A DNA stretch of 64,000 bases from Catellatospora coxensis (GTDB taxonomy: Bacteria > Actinomycetota > Actinomycetes > Mycobacteriales > Micromonosporaceae): contig NZ_BONI01000030.1 in NCBI RefSeq assembly GCF_016862635.1, positions 34,552-98,551 of the forward strand. The letters run 5' to 3'. The notes beneath the pieces are model-generated. The model did not search any database. It saw nothing but the letters and a program-made list of their open reading frames with translations, and was not told where the DNA came from. A program made the translations under genes and the position numbers. Shown here in pieces: positions 41,029 to 49,932 of this stretch. Position 1 is the first letter of the stretch. Each line of letters begins with the position of its first letter.

Positions 41029-42819
41029 GTGTCGTACACCTTCCACGTCGATCTGCGCGGCATCGTCGACCTGCTCAGCCACCACCTTTATGCCAGCCCG
41101 CGGGTGTACGTCCGCGAGCTGATGCAGAACGCCGTCGACGCGATCACCGCGGTGCGGGTGACCGACCCCGAGCACGCCGGCGCCATCGAGATCAGCGCTC
41201 CGAAGGCCGCCGGGCAGCCGCTGACCATCACCGACAACGGCATCGGGCTGACCGAGCCCCAGGTGCACGAGCTGCTGGCCACGATCGGCCGCAGCTCCAA
41301 GCGCGACGATCTGGGCTTCGCCAGGCACGAGTTCCTGGGCCAGTTCGGCATCGGCCTGCTGTCGTGCTTCCTGGTCGCCGACACGATCCAGGTGCGCACC
41401 CGGTGCGGCGACAACCCGACCGTGGAGTGGCTGGGCTCGTCGGACGGCAGCTACCAGGTGCGGGTGCTCGACGGCGACGACGCGCTCGCCGCGCCGGGCA
41501 CGATCGTGACGCTGCGGCCGCGGCGGGGCGCGGAGGAGTGGCTGCTGCCGCAGACCGTGCGCGAGCTGGCGGGACTGTACGGCTCGATGCTGCCGATCAC
41601 GGTGCGGGTCGACGGTGAGCCGATCACCGCCGGGCTGGCCCCGTGGGAGACCGGCGAGGGCGAGGCGCAGGTGGCGCGGCGGGCGCGGCTGCTGTCGTAC
41701 GCCGAGGACGCCTTCGGGTTCACCCCGTTCGACGTGATCGACCTGGACGTGGCCGAGGCGGGGCTGCGCGGCGTGGCGTTCGTGCTGCCGATGCCGTCCA
41801 ACCCGGCCGCCCGCGTGGCGCACCGGGTGTACCTGAAGCAGATGCTGCTCAGCGAGGGTGTCGAGGGCCTGCTGCCGGAGTGGGCGTTCTTCGTGCGCTG
41901 CGTCATCGACACCACCGAGCTGCGCCCGACGGCCAGCCGCGAGGCGCTGTACGACGACACGCTGCTGGCGCAGGTCCGCGAGTCGCTGGGCGACCAGCTG
42001 CGCGGCTGGATGACCCGGCTCGGCACGGTCGACGAGGCGAAGCTGCAGCAGTTCCTGCGCATCCACCACCTGGGCGTGAAGGCGCTCGCGGTGCACGACG
42101 ACGAGATGCTGCGGCTGGTCGAGCAGTGGTGGCCGTACGAGACCACGGTCGGCCCGATGACCCTGGCCCAGTTCCGCGACACCTACGGCGTGGTGCGGTT
42201 CGTGCCGTCGCTGGACGAGTTCCGGCAGATCGCCGCCGTCGCCTCGGCGCAGGGCCTGGCCGTCGTCAACGCCGGTTACGTGTACGACGCCGAGCTGCTG
42301 TCCCGGCTGCCCGCCCTCGACGAGAAGATCACCACCGAGGCGCTGTCGGCCAGCGACCTGTCCACCCGGCTGGAGGAGCTCGCCCCGGACGACGAGCTGC
42401 GGCTGCGGGCCTTCCTGGTCGGCGCGCAGCGGGCGCTGGACCGCTTCGGCGTCGAGGTGCTGATCCGCGCCTTCGACCCGGCCGGCCTGCCCGCGCTGTA
42501 CCTGCTCGACGGCGACACCGCGCTGCACCTGGACATGCGGCGCGGGCAGGAGGACGTCGACGACGTGTGGGCCTCGATCCTGGGCTCGTTCACCGCCGGG
42601 CGCACCGACCGGCCGCAGCTCGTGCTCAACCACCGCAACCCGCTGATCCGCCAGGCCGTCACGGTCACCGACCCGGACCTGACGGTGCTGGTCGTGGAGG
42701 GCCTGTACGTGCAGGCGCTGCTGCTGGGCCGCCAGCCGCTGCGCCCGGTCGACACCGCCGCGCTCAACCAGTCGTTCCTGGGCCTGCTGGGCCGCGCCAT
42801 GCACGGCGGTGCCGCGTGA
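41029..42819 (+). CDS. HSP90-family chaperone-like ATPase
   Basis: 596 aa, near the length of HtpG. The GHKL ATPase domain has YVRELMQNAVDA (catalytic Glu30, metal Asn34), ITDNGIGLTEPQ (69-73) and the lid glycine loop LGQFGIGLLSCF (104-109). The middle domain has HRVYLKQMLLSEGVEGLLPEWAFFVRCVIDTTELRPTASREALYDD, parallel to HtpG's RVFI...SREIL segment with the catalytic Arg. The C-terminal dimer region is present but ends RAMHGGAA with no MEEVD. GTG at 41029 follows ACGGAGGA. The next gene's GTG overlaps its stop. It is a divergent paralogue rather than the housekeeping HtpG. Confidence 0.9.
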   Translation: MSYTFHVDLRGIVDLLSHHLYASPRVYVRELMQNAVDAITAVRVTDPEHAGAIEISAPKAAGQPLTITDNGIGLTEPQVHELLATIGRSSKRDDLGFARHEFLGQFGIGLLSCFLVADTIQVRTRCGDNPTVEWLGSSDGSYQVRVLDGDDALAAPGTIVTLRPRRGAEEWLLPQTVRELAGLYGSMLPITVRVDGEPITAGLAPWETGEGEAQVARRARLLSYAEDAFGFTPFDVIDLDVAEAGLRGVAFVLPMPSNPAARVAHRVYLKQMLLSEGVEGLLPEWAFFVRCVIDTTELRPTASREALYDDTLLAQVRESLGDQLRGWMTRLGTVDEAKLQQFLRIHHLGVKALAVHDDEMLRLVEQWWPYETTVGPMTLAQFRDTYGVVRFVPSLDEFRQIAAVASAQGLAVVNAGYVYDAELLSRLPALDEKITTEALSASDLSTRLEELAPDDELRLRAFLVGAQRALDRFGVEVLIRAFDPAGLPALYLLDGDTALHLDMRRGQEDVDDVWASILGSFTAGRTDRPQLVLNHRNPLIRQAVTVTDPDLTVLVVEGLYVQALLLGRQPLRPVDTAALNQSFLGLLGRAMHGGAA

Positions 42820-44804
42820 CGATGACCGAGCAGGCGGTGCACGAGCTGTGGCACGAGGCGCACCGGTTCCCGGTCGGCCCCGCCCGGTTCGCCGCGTACG
42901 ACGCCGCGCTGCGCCACGCCGACGCCGCGGGCATGCGCCGGGAGGCGTTCACGTGGCGGCTGTCGGCGATGAACGAGTTCCACCACCACGGCGACCCGGC
43001 GCGGCTGTTCCTGGCGTTCTCGCACTGCCTGCAGGCCTGGGACACCGATCCGGAGGCGACCGGCCGCCACGACGACCGCTCGCTGCTGTGGAACTTCAAG
43101 TGGGTGGTCTGGTCGCTGCCGCAGTTCCCGGAGATCCCGCTGGACCGCACCCGGGCCGTGCTGGACGACATGGAGGCCCGCTACCTGCGCGGCGGGCACA
43201 GCCTGCACGCGGTGTACCAGCACCGCTGGCTGGTGGCCCACCACACCGGCGACCCGGCGGCCGACCACTGGTACGACAAGCTGCTGACCGCGCCCCGGGA
43301 CGGGCTGTCGGACTGCGCCGCCTGCGTGCCGTCGGGCCAGGTCCGGCACCTGGTGTCGCACGGCCGCGACGAGGAGGCCATCGAGCTGGGCCGGCCGTTC
43401 TCCCGGGGCGGGTGCACCGAGCAGCCGCACTGGATGCTGTCCGAGCTGCTGCTGCCGTACCTGCGCACCGGGCGGCACGCCGACGCCGTGGACGCGCACC
43501 GGTTCGGTTACCCGCGGATGCGCGCCAACCGGCACCACCTGGACAACATCGCCGCGCACCTGCGGTTCTGCGGGCTGTCCGGCAACGAGGCGCGGGGGCT
43601 GGAGCTGATCGAGCGGCACCGGGGCTGGCTGGACGCGCCGTCGTCGCCGTACACGGCGATGGAGTTCGCGGCCGCGGCCGGGCAGGTGCTGCGGCGGCTG
43701 GCCGAGGCCGGGCACGGCGACCTGCCCGTCGCCGCGGTGCCGGGCGGCCCGGCCGCGAGCACGGTCGCGCAGGTCGGCGCCGATGTGACCGCACTGGCCC
43801 GCGAGATCGCCGCGCGCTTCGACGCCCGCAACGGCAACACGCACGTCAGCTCCCGGGTCGAGGGGCACCTGGCCGCGGAGCCGCTGACCGAGCGGCTGTC
43901 GATGAGCGTGGCGGTCCGCTCGCGCGAGCGCATGACCTCGGCGGTCGGCTCGCTGATGGACGTGGTGAGCGAGGCCGACGCCCGGGGCGACGCGGACACC
44001 GCCGCGACGGCGCTGCTGGAGGCGGCACACGAGCAGCGGCGCGCCGAGCGTGCCCACGACGCGCTGGACAGCGCCGAGGAGGCGCTGGGCCGGCTGTCGC
44101 GCGCCGGGCGGCACGACGACGTGCTGCGCTGCCGGCTCCTGCTGTGGGAGCTGTACCGTGACGCGCACCGCTGGCCCGAGGCGCTGGAGGCGGTCGACGC
44201 GGTGCTCGCCGCACCGGCGCTGCCCGCCGACGCACCGAGCCGGATCACGCTGCTGCTGGCCGCGGCGAAGGGCGACCCCGACCGGGATCGCGCGGCGACG
44301 CGGGTGACGGCGGCGGCCGACGAGTTCGAGTCGGCGGGCGACCCCGGGGCGGCCTTCGACGCCCTGCTGGCGCTGCACCGCCTCGTCGACGAGGCCGCGG
44401 TGGAGCGGGCCCGCAAGCTGGCCGCCGGCGCGCCCGGCGACGACGACTGGCGTCCGCGCCGCGCCCGGCTGGCCCTGGCCGACGCCCGGCGACTGCACCT
44501 GGCCGGCTCCTATGCCGACGCGGCCATGCAGGCCCACGACGGCACGCGGCTCGTTTCGGACGGCGGCCCGCTGCACCAGCGGCTGGCCAGGGTCGAGGCG
44601 CTGGCGCTGCTGCGCGCCGGGCGGGCCGAGACGGCCGAGCCGCTCGCCCGCGCCGCCTTCGAGCAGGACGAGCAGTGGGAGACCGCCCTGCTGTACGCCG
44701 CCGTGCTGCACGCCCTGGGCCGCGACTACACCGACCTCGCCGACGACTGGCCCGTGGACGAGGACGACTTCGACGAGTTGGAAGGGGAGATCCTGTGGCG
44801 CTGA
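42816..44804 (+). CDS. Helical-repeat (TPR-like) protein, HSP90 partner candidate 1
   Basis: 662 aa. GTG overlaps the HSP90 stop (GTGA); an ATG at 42822 is two codons on. The whole protein is built from helix pairs: FTWRLSAMNEFHHHGDP, FLAFSHCLQAWDTDPEA, LDDMEARYLRGGHSLHAV, AATALLEAAHEQRRAERAHDALDSAEEALGRL and ADAAMQAHDGTRLV are TPR-like. A CxxC motif DCAACVPSGQ recurs in the next protein as NCSVCVPSAQ. The C-terminus is acidic (DDWPVDEDDFDELEGE). Its last 10 bp overlap the next gene. Translation coupling to the HSP90 gene suggests a physical partnership, by analogy with eukaryotic TPR cochaperones (inference). Confidence 0.75.
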   Translation: MTMTEQAVHELWHEAHRFPVGPARFAAYDAALRHADAAGMRREAFTWRLSAMNEFHHHGDPARLFLAFSHCLQAWDTDPEATGRHDDRSLLWNFKWVVWSLPQFPEIPLDRTRAVLDDMEARYLRGGHSLHAVYQHRWLVAHHTGDPAADHWYDKLLTAPRDGLSDCAACVPSGQVRHLVSHGRDEEAIELGRPFSRGGCTEQPHWMLSELLLPYLRTGRHADAVDAHRFGYPRMRANRHHLDNIAAHLRFCGLSGNEARGLELIERHRGWLDAPSSPYTAMEFAAAAGQVLRRLAEAGHGDLPVAAVPGGPAASTVAQVGADVTALAREIAARFDARNGNTHVSSRVEGHLAAEPLTERLSMSVAVRSRERMTSAVGSLMDVVSEADARGDADTAATALLEAAHEQRRAERAHDALDSAEEALGRLSRAGRHDDVLRCRLLLWELYRDAHRWPEALEAVDAVLAAPALPADAPSRITLLLAAAKGDPDRDRAATRVTAAADEFESAGDPGAAFDALLALHRLVDEAAVERARKLAAGAPGDDDWRPRRARLALADARRLHLAGSYADAAMQAHDGTRLVSDGGPLHQRLARVEALALLRAGRAETAEPLARAAFEQDEQWETALLYAAVLHALGRDYTDLADDWPVDEDDFDELEGEILWR

Positions 44805-46864
44805 ACGAGCAGCAGCTGCGCGACGAGTTCGCGGCGGCCATGGCGATGCCGGACGGCCCGGCGCAGCACGGCGCGCTCGACGCCGTGATCCGCGCCGCCG
44901 ACGCGGCCGGGGACGCGAAGCTGACGTTCGAGTTCCGGCACGAGGCCATCGAGAAGTTCGTGTTCGGCGGCGACGACCGCCGCGCGTTCCTGGCGTTCTC
45001 GCTGTCGCTGGCCGCCTACGACCGCGACCCGGAGATCGGCGGGCCGGACACCGAGGAGTCGATCCTCTGGCAGTTCAAGTGGATCGTGAACGCGCTGCCG
45101 GAGTTCCCCGACATCCCGCTGGACCGCACGTACGCGGTGCTGGCCGACATGCGGGCCCGCTACCTGCGCGGCGGGCACAGCCTGCACGCGGTGCACCAGG
45201 CCCGCTGGCAGATCGCCCTGCACGTCGGCGACCTGGACGAGGCGGCGGCGGCCTACCACGACATGGTGACCGCCAAGCGCGACAGCCTGGCCAACTGCTC
45301 GGTGTGCGTGCCGTCGGCGCAGGCCTGGTATCTGATGGTGGTGGACCGGCACGCCGAGGCGATCGAGGTCGCCAAGCCGTTCGCCGACAGCTGGTGCCGG
45401 ACCCAGCCCGAGCGCATCCGGACCAACCTGATGCTGGCGCACCTGCACACGGGCGCGTACCGCAAGGCCGCCGAGCTGCACCGCACGGCGTACCGGGTGA
45501 TGCGCACCGACCGGCTGCACCTGTCGGCCCTGGGCACCCACCTGACGTTCCTGGGCCGCAGCGGCAACGAGCTGCGGGGCCTGGAGCTGCTGGAACGGCA
45601 CCTGCCGTGGCTGGAGGGCACGGTCAGCCCGCACGACGTGCTGACCTTCGCCGCGCCCGCCGTGCTGGTGCTGAACCGGCTGGCCGACGGCGGCCACGGC
45701 GGCATCGCCGTGCAGGGCCGGACCGGCGCCGACGGGCGGCGGCCGGCGACGACGGTGACCGCCCTGCGCGACGAGCTGACCGCGCTGGTGACGGACCTAG
45801 CGGCCCGGTTCGACGCCCGCAACGGCACCACGTTCCAGGGCGAGCTGGCCCGGCAGCGGATGACCGCGCCACCGCTGGTGGACAGCCTGCCGCTGAGCGT
45901 GCTCGACACCGCGGGCGGGCGCGCCCGCAGCCGGATCGCCCAGGTGCAGGACCGTATCGCCGCGCACACGGCCGCCGGTGACCAGGCCGCCGCCGCGCTG
46001 GCCCGGCTCGACGCCGCGGTGCTGCTGCGGGAGCACAGCGACGCCGAGACCCGCTACGGCGCCGCCGAGGAGGCGGTGCTGGCCCTGGAGCGGGCGGGGC
46101 TGCCCGAGCCGCTGCGGCGGGCACGGGAGCTGCTGTGGCAGCTCTACCGCGACGGCGGGCAGCACCGCGACCAGGCGATGCAGGTGCTCGACCTGCTGCT
46201 GGCCGAGCCGTCGCTGACCGCGTCCGAGCACGGCCGGCTGCTGGACGAGTCGGCCCGGCTGTTCTGGGGCGCCGAGCGGGCCGACCGTTGCCTGCAGGCC
46301 GCCGACCGGCACGCCGAAGCCGGTGACCGGCTGGCCGAGCTGCGCTCGCTCAGCGACGCGGTCAGCAGCGCCCACGTCGCCTGGTGGCAGCCCGTGGAGC
46401 AGGTGATGGCCAGGGCGGACGCGCTCGCGGCGGCCCCGCCCGCCGACGCCGACCCGGCGGTGTGGGACACCGCGTGCGGCCGGCTGAACCTGGTCGTGGC
46501 CTGGTGGTACGACAGCGAGGACCGCGACGACGAGGCGCTGGCCCGCGCCGAACTGGCCGAGCAGTGTGGTGACGGCGTTGTCCGGGGCGAGGCGGCGGTG
46601 TTCACGGGCTGGCGGATGCTGCGCCGGGACCGGCCCGCCGAGGCCGAGCAGCGCGCCCGCCGCGGCCTCGACGGCGCGGACGAGGCCGACACCCGCCGGC
46701 TGCACGCCGTCATCGCCGTCGCGCTACGCGCCCAGGGCGACGTGGCCGGCGCGAACGCGCTGATCAGGGCACATGACCTGGACCCGTGGGAACTCGAGGA
46801 CGACGACGCCGGCTACGACGACTCGGACGACGAGGACGAGGACGACGAGAAGGACGAGGACTGA
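44795..46864 (+). CDS. Helical-repeat (TPR-like) protein, HSP90 partner candidate 2
   Basis: 689 aa, a paralogue of the preceding protein: PLDRTYAVLADMRARYLRGGHSLHAVHQARWQ here against PLDRTRAVLDDMEARYLRGGHSLHAVYQHRWL there, and shared RFDARNGTTF/RFDARNGNTH. GTG at 44795 follows GAAGGGGAGA and overlaps the preceding stop by 10 bp. The end is a striking acidic run: from ELEDDDAGYDDSDD to the last residue nearly every residue is Asp or Glu. The two proteins probably arose by duplication and may form a heteromer working with the HSP90-like ATPase. Biological process unknown. Confidence 0.75.
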   Translation: MALNEQQLRDEFAAAMAMPDGPAQHGALDAVIRAADAAGDAKLTFEFRHEAIEKFVFGGDDRRAFLAFSLSLAAYDRDPEIGGPDTEESILWQFKWIVNALPEFPDIPLDRTYAVLADMRARYLRGGHSLHAVHQARWQIALHVGDLDEAAAAYHDMVTAKRDSLANCSVCVPSAQAWYLMVVDRHAEAIEVAKPFADSWCRTQPERIRTNLMLAHLHTGAYRKAAELHRTAYRVMRTDRLHLSALGTHLTFLGRSGNELRGLELLERHLPWLEGTVSPHDVLTFAAPAVLVLNRLADGGHGGIAVQGRTGADGRRPATTVTALRDELTALVTDLAARFDARNGTTFQGELARQRMTAPPLVDSLPLSVLDTAGGRARSRIAQVQDRIAAHTAAGDQAAAALARLDAAVLLREHSDAETRYGAAEEAVLALERAGLPEPLRRARELLWQLYRDGGQHRDQAMQVLDLLLAEPSLTASEHGRLLDESARLFWGAERADRCLQAADRHAEAGDRLAELRSLSDAVSSAHVAWWQPVEQVMARADALAAAPPADADPAVWDTACGRLNLVVAWWYDSEDRDDEALARAELAEQCGDGVVRGEAAVFTGWRMLRRDRPAEAEQRARRGLDGADEADTRRLHAVIAVALRAQGDVAGANALIRAHDLDPWELEDDDAGYDDSDDEDEDDEKDED

Positions 46865-46883
46865 CCGGGGCCGCAGGCTCCGC

Positions 46884-47903
46884 TCAGGCAGGCCCGGCGG
46901 CCGGCGCCGACTCGCGGACGACCAGCCGGAACGGCGGCTGGAACTCCGCGGGCGGCCCGGCCGGGCGGCCCTCGATGCGGTCGACGAGTTTCTCCACCGC
47001 GAGGCGGCCGATCATCTCCTTGTCCGGCGAGATCGTGGTGAGGGTCGGGATGCTGAACCGGCCCTCCTCCACGTCGTCGATGCCGATCACGGACACGTCG
47101 CCGGGGACCCGCAGCCCGTGGTCGTGCAGCGCCCGGATCGCGCCGAGCGCGATCAGGTCGTTGAACGCGAACACGGCGTCCGGCGGCTGCGGCAGCGCCA
47201 GCAGCGCCCGCATGCCCGCCGCGCCGTCGCCGCGGCCGAAACCGCTGGTGGTGACGGTCAGGTCCGGGTCGAACGGCAGCCCGGCCGCTTCCAGCGCCTC
47301 GGTGTAACCCCGCAGGCGCAGCAGCGACGGGGCCCGGTTGGCCTCGATGTGCGCGCCGATGAACGCGATGCGCCGCCGCCCGAGCGCGATCAGGTGCCGC
47401 ATCGCCTCGCGGCTGGCGGCGAGGTTGTCGATGACCACATGGTCGTACGGTGCGTGGTAGATAGCCTCGCCGACCAGCACCATCGGGGTCTCGCTGGTGC
47501 GGCTGGCGATGTCGTCGCGGTTGAGGTGCACCGCCGACAGGATCAACCCGTCGATGATCTGCGCCCGGAACCCGTCGGCGACCAGGAGTTCCTTGTCCCG
47601 GTCACCGTCGGTGTAGTCGAGCAGCAGGGTGTACCCGCGTCTGGTGGCGGCGCGGATCGCCGCGTCTGCCAGCTCGGCGAAGTACGGGTTGTTCAGCTCC
47701 GGAATGGCCAGCGCGATGATGCCGGTGCGGCCCCGGCGCAGGTGACGGGCACTGAGGTTGGGCGTGTAGCCCAGCTCGTCGATGGCCTGCTGCACCCGCG
47801 CTCGGGTGGCCTCGCCGACGGGCCGGTAGCCGTTGACGACATTGGACACCGTCGCCTGCGACACGCCCGCCCGCCGGGCGATGTCCTTGAGACTGACCGC
47901 CAT
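46884..47903 (-). CDS. LacI family regulator of the sugar ABC importer
   Basis: 339 aa. The HTH head is VSLKDIARRAGVSQATVSNVVNGYRPVGEAT with hinge LSARHLRRGRTGIIAL; the sensor domain has NPYFAELADAAIRAATRRGY, DGLILSAVHLNRD, VFAFNDLIALGAIRAL and VIGIDDVEEGRFSIPTLTTI. ATG at 47903; an upstream in-frame ATG at 47924 is possible. It is the last gene of the minus-strand importer cluster, 53 bp after the second permease, and is the natural repressor of that operon. The palindrome TATAACGTTATA (52735-52746) ahead of the binding-protein gene is a likely operator. Confidence 0.92.
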   Translation of the reverse strand: MAVSLKDIARRAGVSQATVSNVVNGYRPVGEATRARVQQAIDELGYTPNLSARHLRRGRTGIIALAIPELNNPYFAELADAAIRAATRRGYTLLLDYTDGDRDKELLVADGFRAQIIDGLILSAVHLNRDDIASRTSETPMVLVGEAIYHAPYDHVVIDNLAASREAMRHLIALGRRRIAFIGAHIEANRAPSLLRLRGYTEALEAAGLPFDPDLTVTTSGFGRGDGAAGMRALLALPQPPDAVFAFNDLIALGAIRALHDHGLRVPGDVSVIGIDDVEEGRFSIPTLTTISPDKEMIGRLAVEKLVDRIEGRPAGPPAEFQPPFRLVVRESAPAAGPA

Positions 47904-47956
47904 CGGCGGGTTTCCTCCACTCACTGCTCATTGTCACCACTGCCGGGGCCGTTCCG

Positions 47957-48967
47957 TCAACGCAGGTGCCGCCGCCTGCTCAGATAGGTCTGCACCACCA
48001 CCACGACGATGAGGAAGCCGCCGCTGACCACCGACTGGTACGACGAGTTCAGCGACCCTATCTGGTTGATCACGTTCTGGATGACCCCGAGCAGCAGCAC
48101 CCCGCACAGCGTGCCGCTGACCGTGCCCGCCCCGCCGATGAGCAGCGTGCCGCCGATGACGACGGCGGCGATGGCGTCGAGTTCCAGCCCGACGCCGAGG
48201 ATGGTGACGCCCGAGGACAACCGCGACGCGTTGAGCACCCCGGCGAACCCGGCCAGCATGCCACTGAGCAGGTACGTCAGCACCCTGATCCGGGCCACCG
48301 GCAGTCCCATCAGCGCCGCGGCGTCGGGACTGCCGCCGACCGCGAAGACGGCCTGCCCGTACCGGGTGCGCTGCAGCAGCAGCCCGCCGAGGCCGAACAG
48401 CAGCACCGCCAGGTACACCGGGTAGCCGACGCCGAGCAGGGTGCCCTGGCCGAGTTCCAGGAAGGCCGAGTCCTTGGGCACCAGGTAGGTGTTCGCGCCC
48501 TCCTCGGTGATGGCCAGCAGCAGCCCGCGCGCCCCGAGCAGCCCGGCCAGCGTCACGATGAACGGCGCCATCCCGGTGTACGCGATCAGGACGCCCTGCA
48601 GCAGCCCGATCGCGCCGCACACGGCCAGCGGCAGCAGCAGTGCGGGCGCCGGGCCCCACTGCGAGGCGTACGCGGCGAGCACTCCTCCGAGCGCGAACAC
48701 CGACCCGACCGACAGGTCGATGCCGCCCGTGATGATCACGAAGGTCATGCCGAGGGCGATGATCGCCAGGAACGACGACTGGATCGCGATGCCGTTGGCG
48801 TTCTCCGCGGTCGGGAACGACGGGAACACCACCGACGAGACGAGCACGGCCAGCGTGAGCACGGCGAGCGCCCCGTGCCGCTGGGCCAGCGCGGCCAGCC
48901 GCTCGCGGCGGTGCTCGCGCTCGACCGGCACCGGGTGCGGGGACTTCTGGACGAGGGTCTGGGTCAT
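47957..48967 (-). CDS. Sugar ABC transporter permease (YjfF-like)
   Basis: 336 aa inner-membrane permease of the ribose/galactofuranose class. Family signatures: GMTFVIITGGIDLSVGSVFALGG, GVLIAYTGMAPFIVTLAG, LGLELDAIAAVVIGGTLLIGGAGTVSGTLCG. About nine to ten helices. Its ATG overlaps the preceding permease stop in ATGA. With the other permease it forms the membrane channel; the substrate is likely a pentose, hexose or galactofuranose judging by the gene order of the E. coli ytfQRT-yjfF system. Confidence 0.92.
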   Translation of the reverse strand: MTQTLVQKSPHPVPVEREHRRERLAALAQRHGALAVLTLAVLVSSVVFPSFPTAENANGIAIQSSFLAIIALGMTFVIITGGIDLSVGSVFALGGVLAAYASQWGPAPALLLPLAVCGAIGLLQGVLIAYTGMAPFIVTLAGLLGARGLLLAITEEGANTYLVPKDSAFLELGQGTLLGVGYPVYLAVLLFGLGGLLLQRTRYGQAVFAVGGSPDAAALMGLPVARIRVLTYLLSGMLAGFAGVLNASRLSSGVTILGVGLELDAIAAVVIGGTLLIGGAGTVSGTLCGVLLLGVIQNVINQIGSLNSSYQSVVSGGFLIVVVVVQTYLSRRRHLR

Positions 48968-49932
48968 CGGGTCCGCCGTTCCCGGGCGATGTAGACGGCG
49001 ACCGCGATGATCCCGGCCTGGATCATCTGTGCCGCCGAGTCGGGCAGGTCGTGGTTGATGAGGGTGGCCCGGACCAGCTGCATCAGCAGCGCGCCCGCAA
49101 CCGTGCCGAGCACCCGGATGCTGCCGCCTGTCAGCGGCGTGCCGCCGACCACGACCGCGGTGATCGCCGACAGCTCCATCAGGTTGCCGATCGCGGACGG
49201 GTCGCTGGCCCCGAGCCGGGCCGTGGCCAGCACCCCGGCCAGCGCCGCGAGCACCCCGCACAGCACGTACGTGCCGATCAGCACGCGTTTGACGGGCAAC
49301 CCGGCGAGATGGCTCGCCGCCCGGTTGCCGCCGACGGCGACGAGCTGCCGCCCGTACGTGGTGCGCTGCACCACGAATCCGATCACGACGGCCAGGCAGC
49401 CCGCGATGAGCACCGTGTACGGCACCCCGAGCAGCTCGCCGGTGCCCAGCTCCAGCAGGGTGCCGTCCTTGATGCCCTTGAGCTGCCCGTCGGCGAAGAC
49501 CAGGGCCAGGCCCCGGCCGCCGACCAGCAGGGCCAGCGTGGCCACGATCGGCTGCAGCCCGACGACGGAGACCAGGGTCCCGTTGACGACGCCGACCAGC
49601 CCGCCGACCACGAGTGCGATCAGCACCGCGGGCCAGAACCCGTAGCCGATGTACAGCGGCAGCACCGCCGCGGCCAGCGCCATCACCGAGCCGACGGACA
49701 GGTCGACGCCCTCGCTGCCGATCACCATGGCCATGCCCAGTGCCGCGATCACCACCGGCGCGACCTGCACCAGCTGCGTACGCAGGGTCGCGGCCTGCAG
49801 GAAGTTGTCGGTGAAGGCGACGTTGAACAGCACCAGCAGGGCCACGGCGGCGTACACCCCGTAGTCCTGCAGCAGGCGCGCGGGCCGGATCCGGTCCGGC
49901 GGCGCGTACGTCTTGACGGTCGCCTCAGTCAT
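48964..49932 (-). CDS. Sugar ABC transporter permease (YtfT-like)
   Basis: 322 aa permease. GMAMVIGSEGVDLSVGSVMALAA, VNGTLVSVVGLQPIVATLALLVGGRGLAL and AITAVVVGGTPLTGGSIRVLGTVAG are the BPD_transp_2 signatures. The start overlaps the ATPase gene stop by 8 bp. First of two non-identical permeases of the importer. Nine to ten helices. Confidence 0.92.
   Translation of the reverse strand: MTEATVKTYAPPDRIRPARLLQDYGVYAAVALLVLFNVAFTDNFLQAATLRTQLVQVAPVVIAALGMAMVIGSEGVDLSVGSVMALAAAVLPLYIGYGFWPAVLIALVVGGLVGVVNGTLVSVVGLQPIVATLALLVGGRGLALVFADGQLKGIKDGTLLELGTGELLGVPYTVLIAGCLAVVIGFVVQRTTYGRQLVAVGGNRAASHLAGLPVKRVLIGTYVLCGVLAALAGVLATARLGASDPSAIGNLMELSAITAVVVGGTPLTGGSIRVLGTVAGALLMQLVRATLINHDLPDSAAQMIQAGIIAVAVYIARERRTR

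Noticed and set aside
40747..44711. Long minus-strand frames (hundreds of codons) opposite the HSP90-TPR-TPR operon
   Set aside because: Their products are Arg/Gly/His/Gln-rich low-complexity strings without domains, the usual antisense shadow of high-GC genes; the plus-strand genes have clear motifs.
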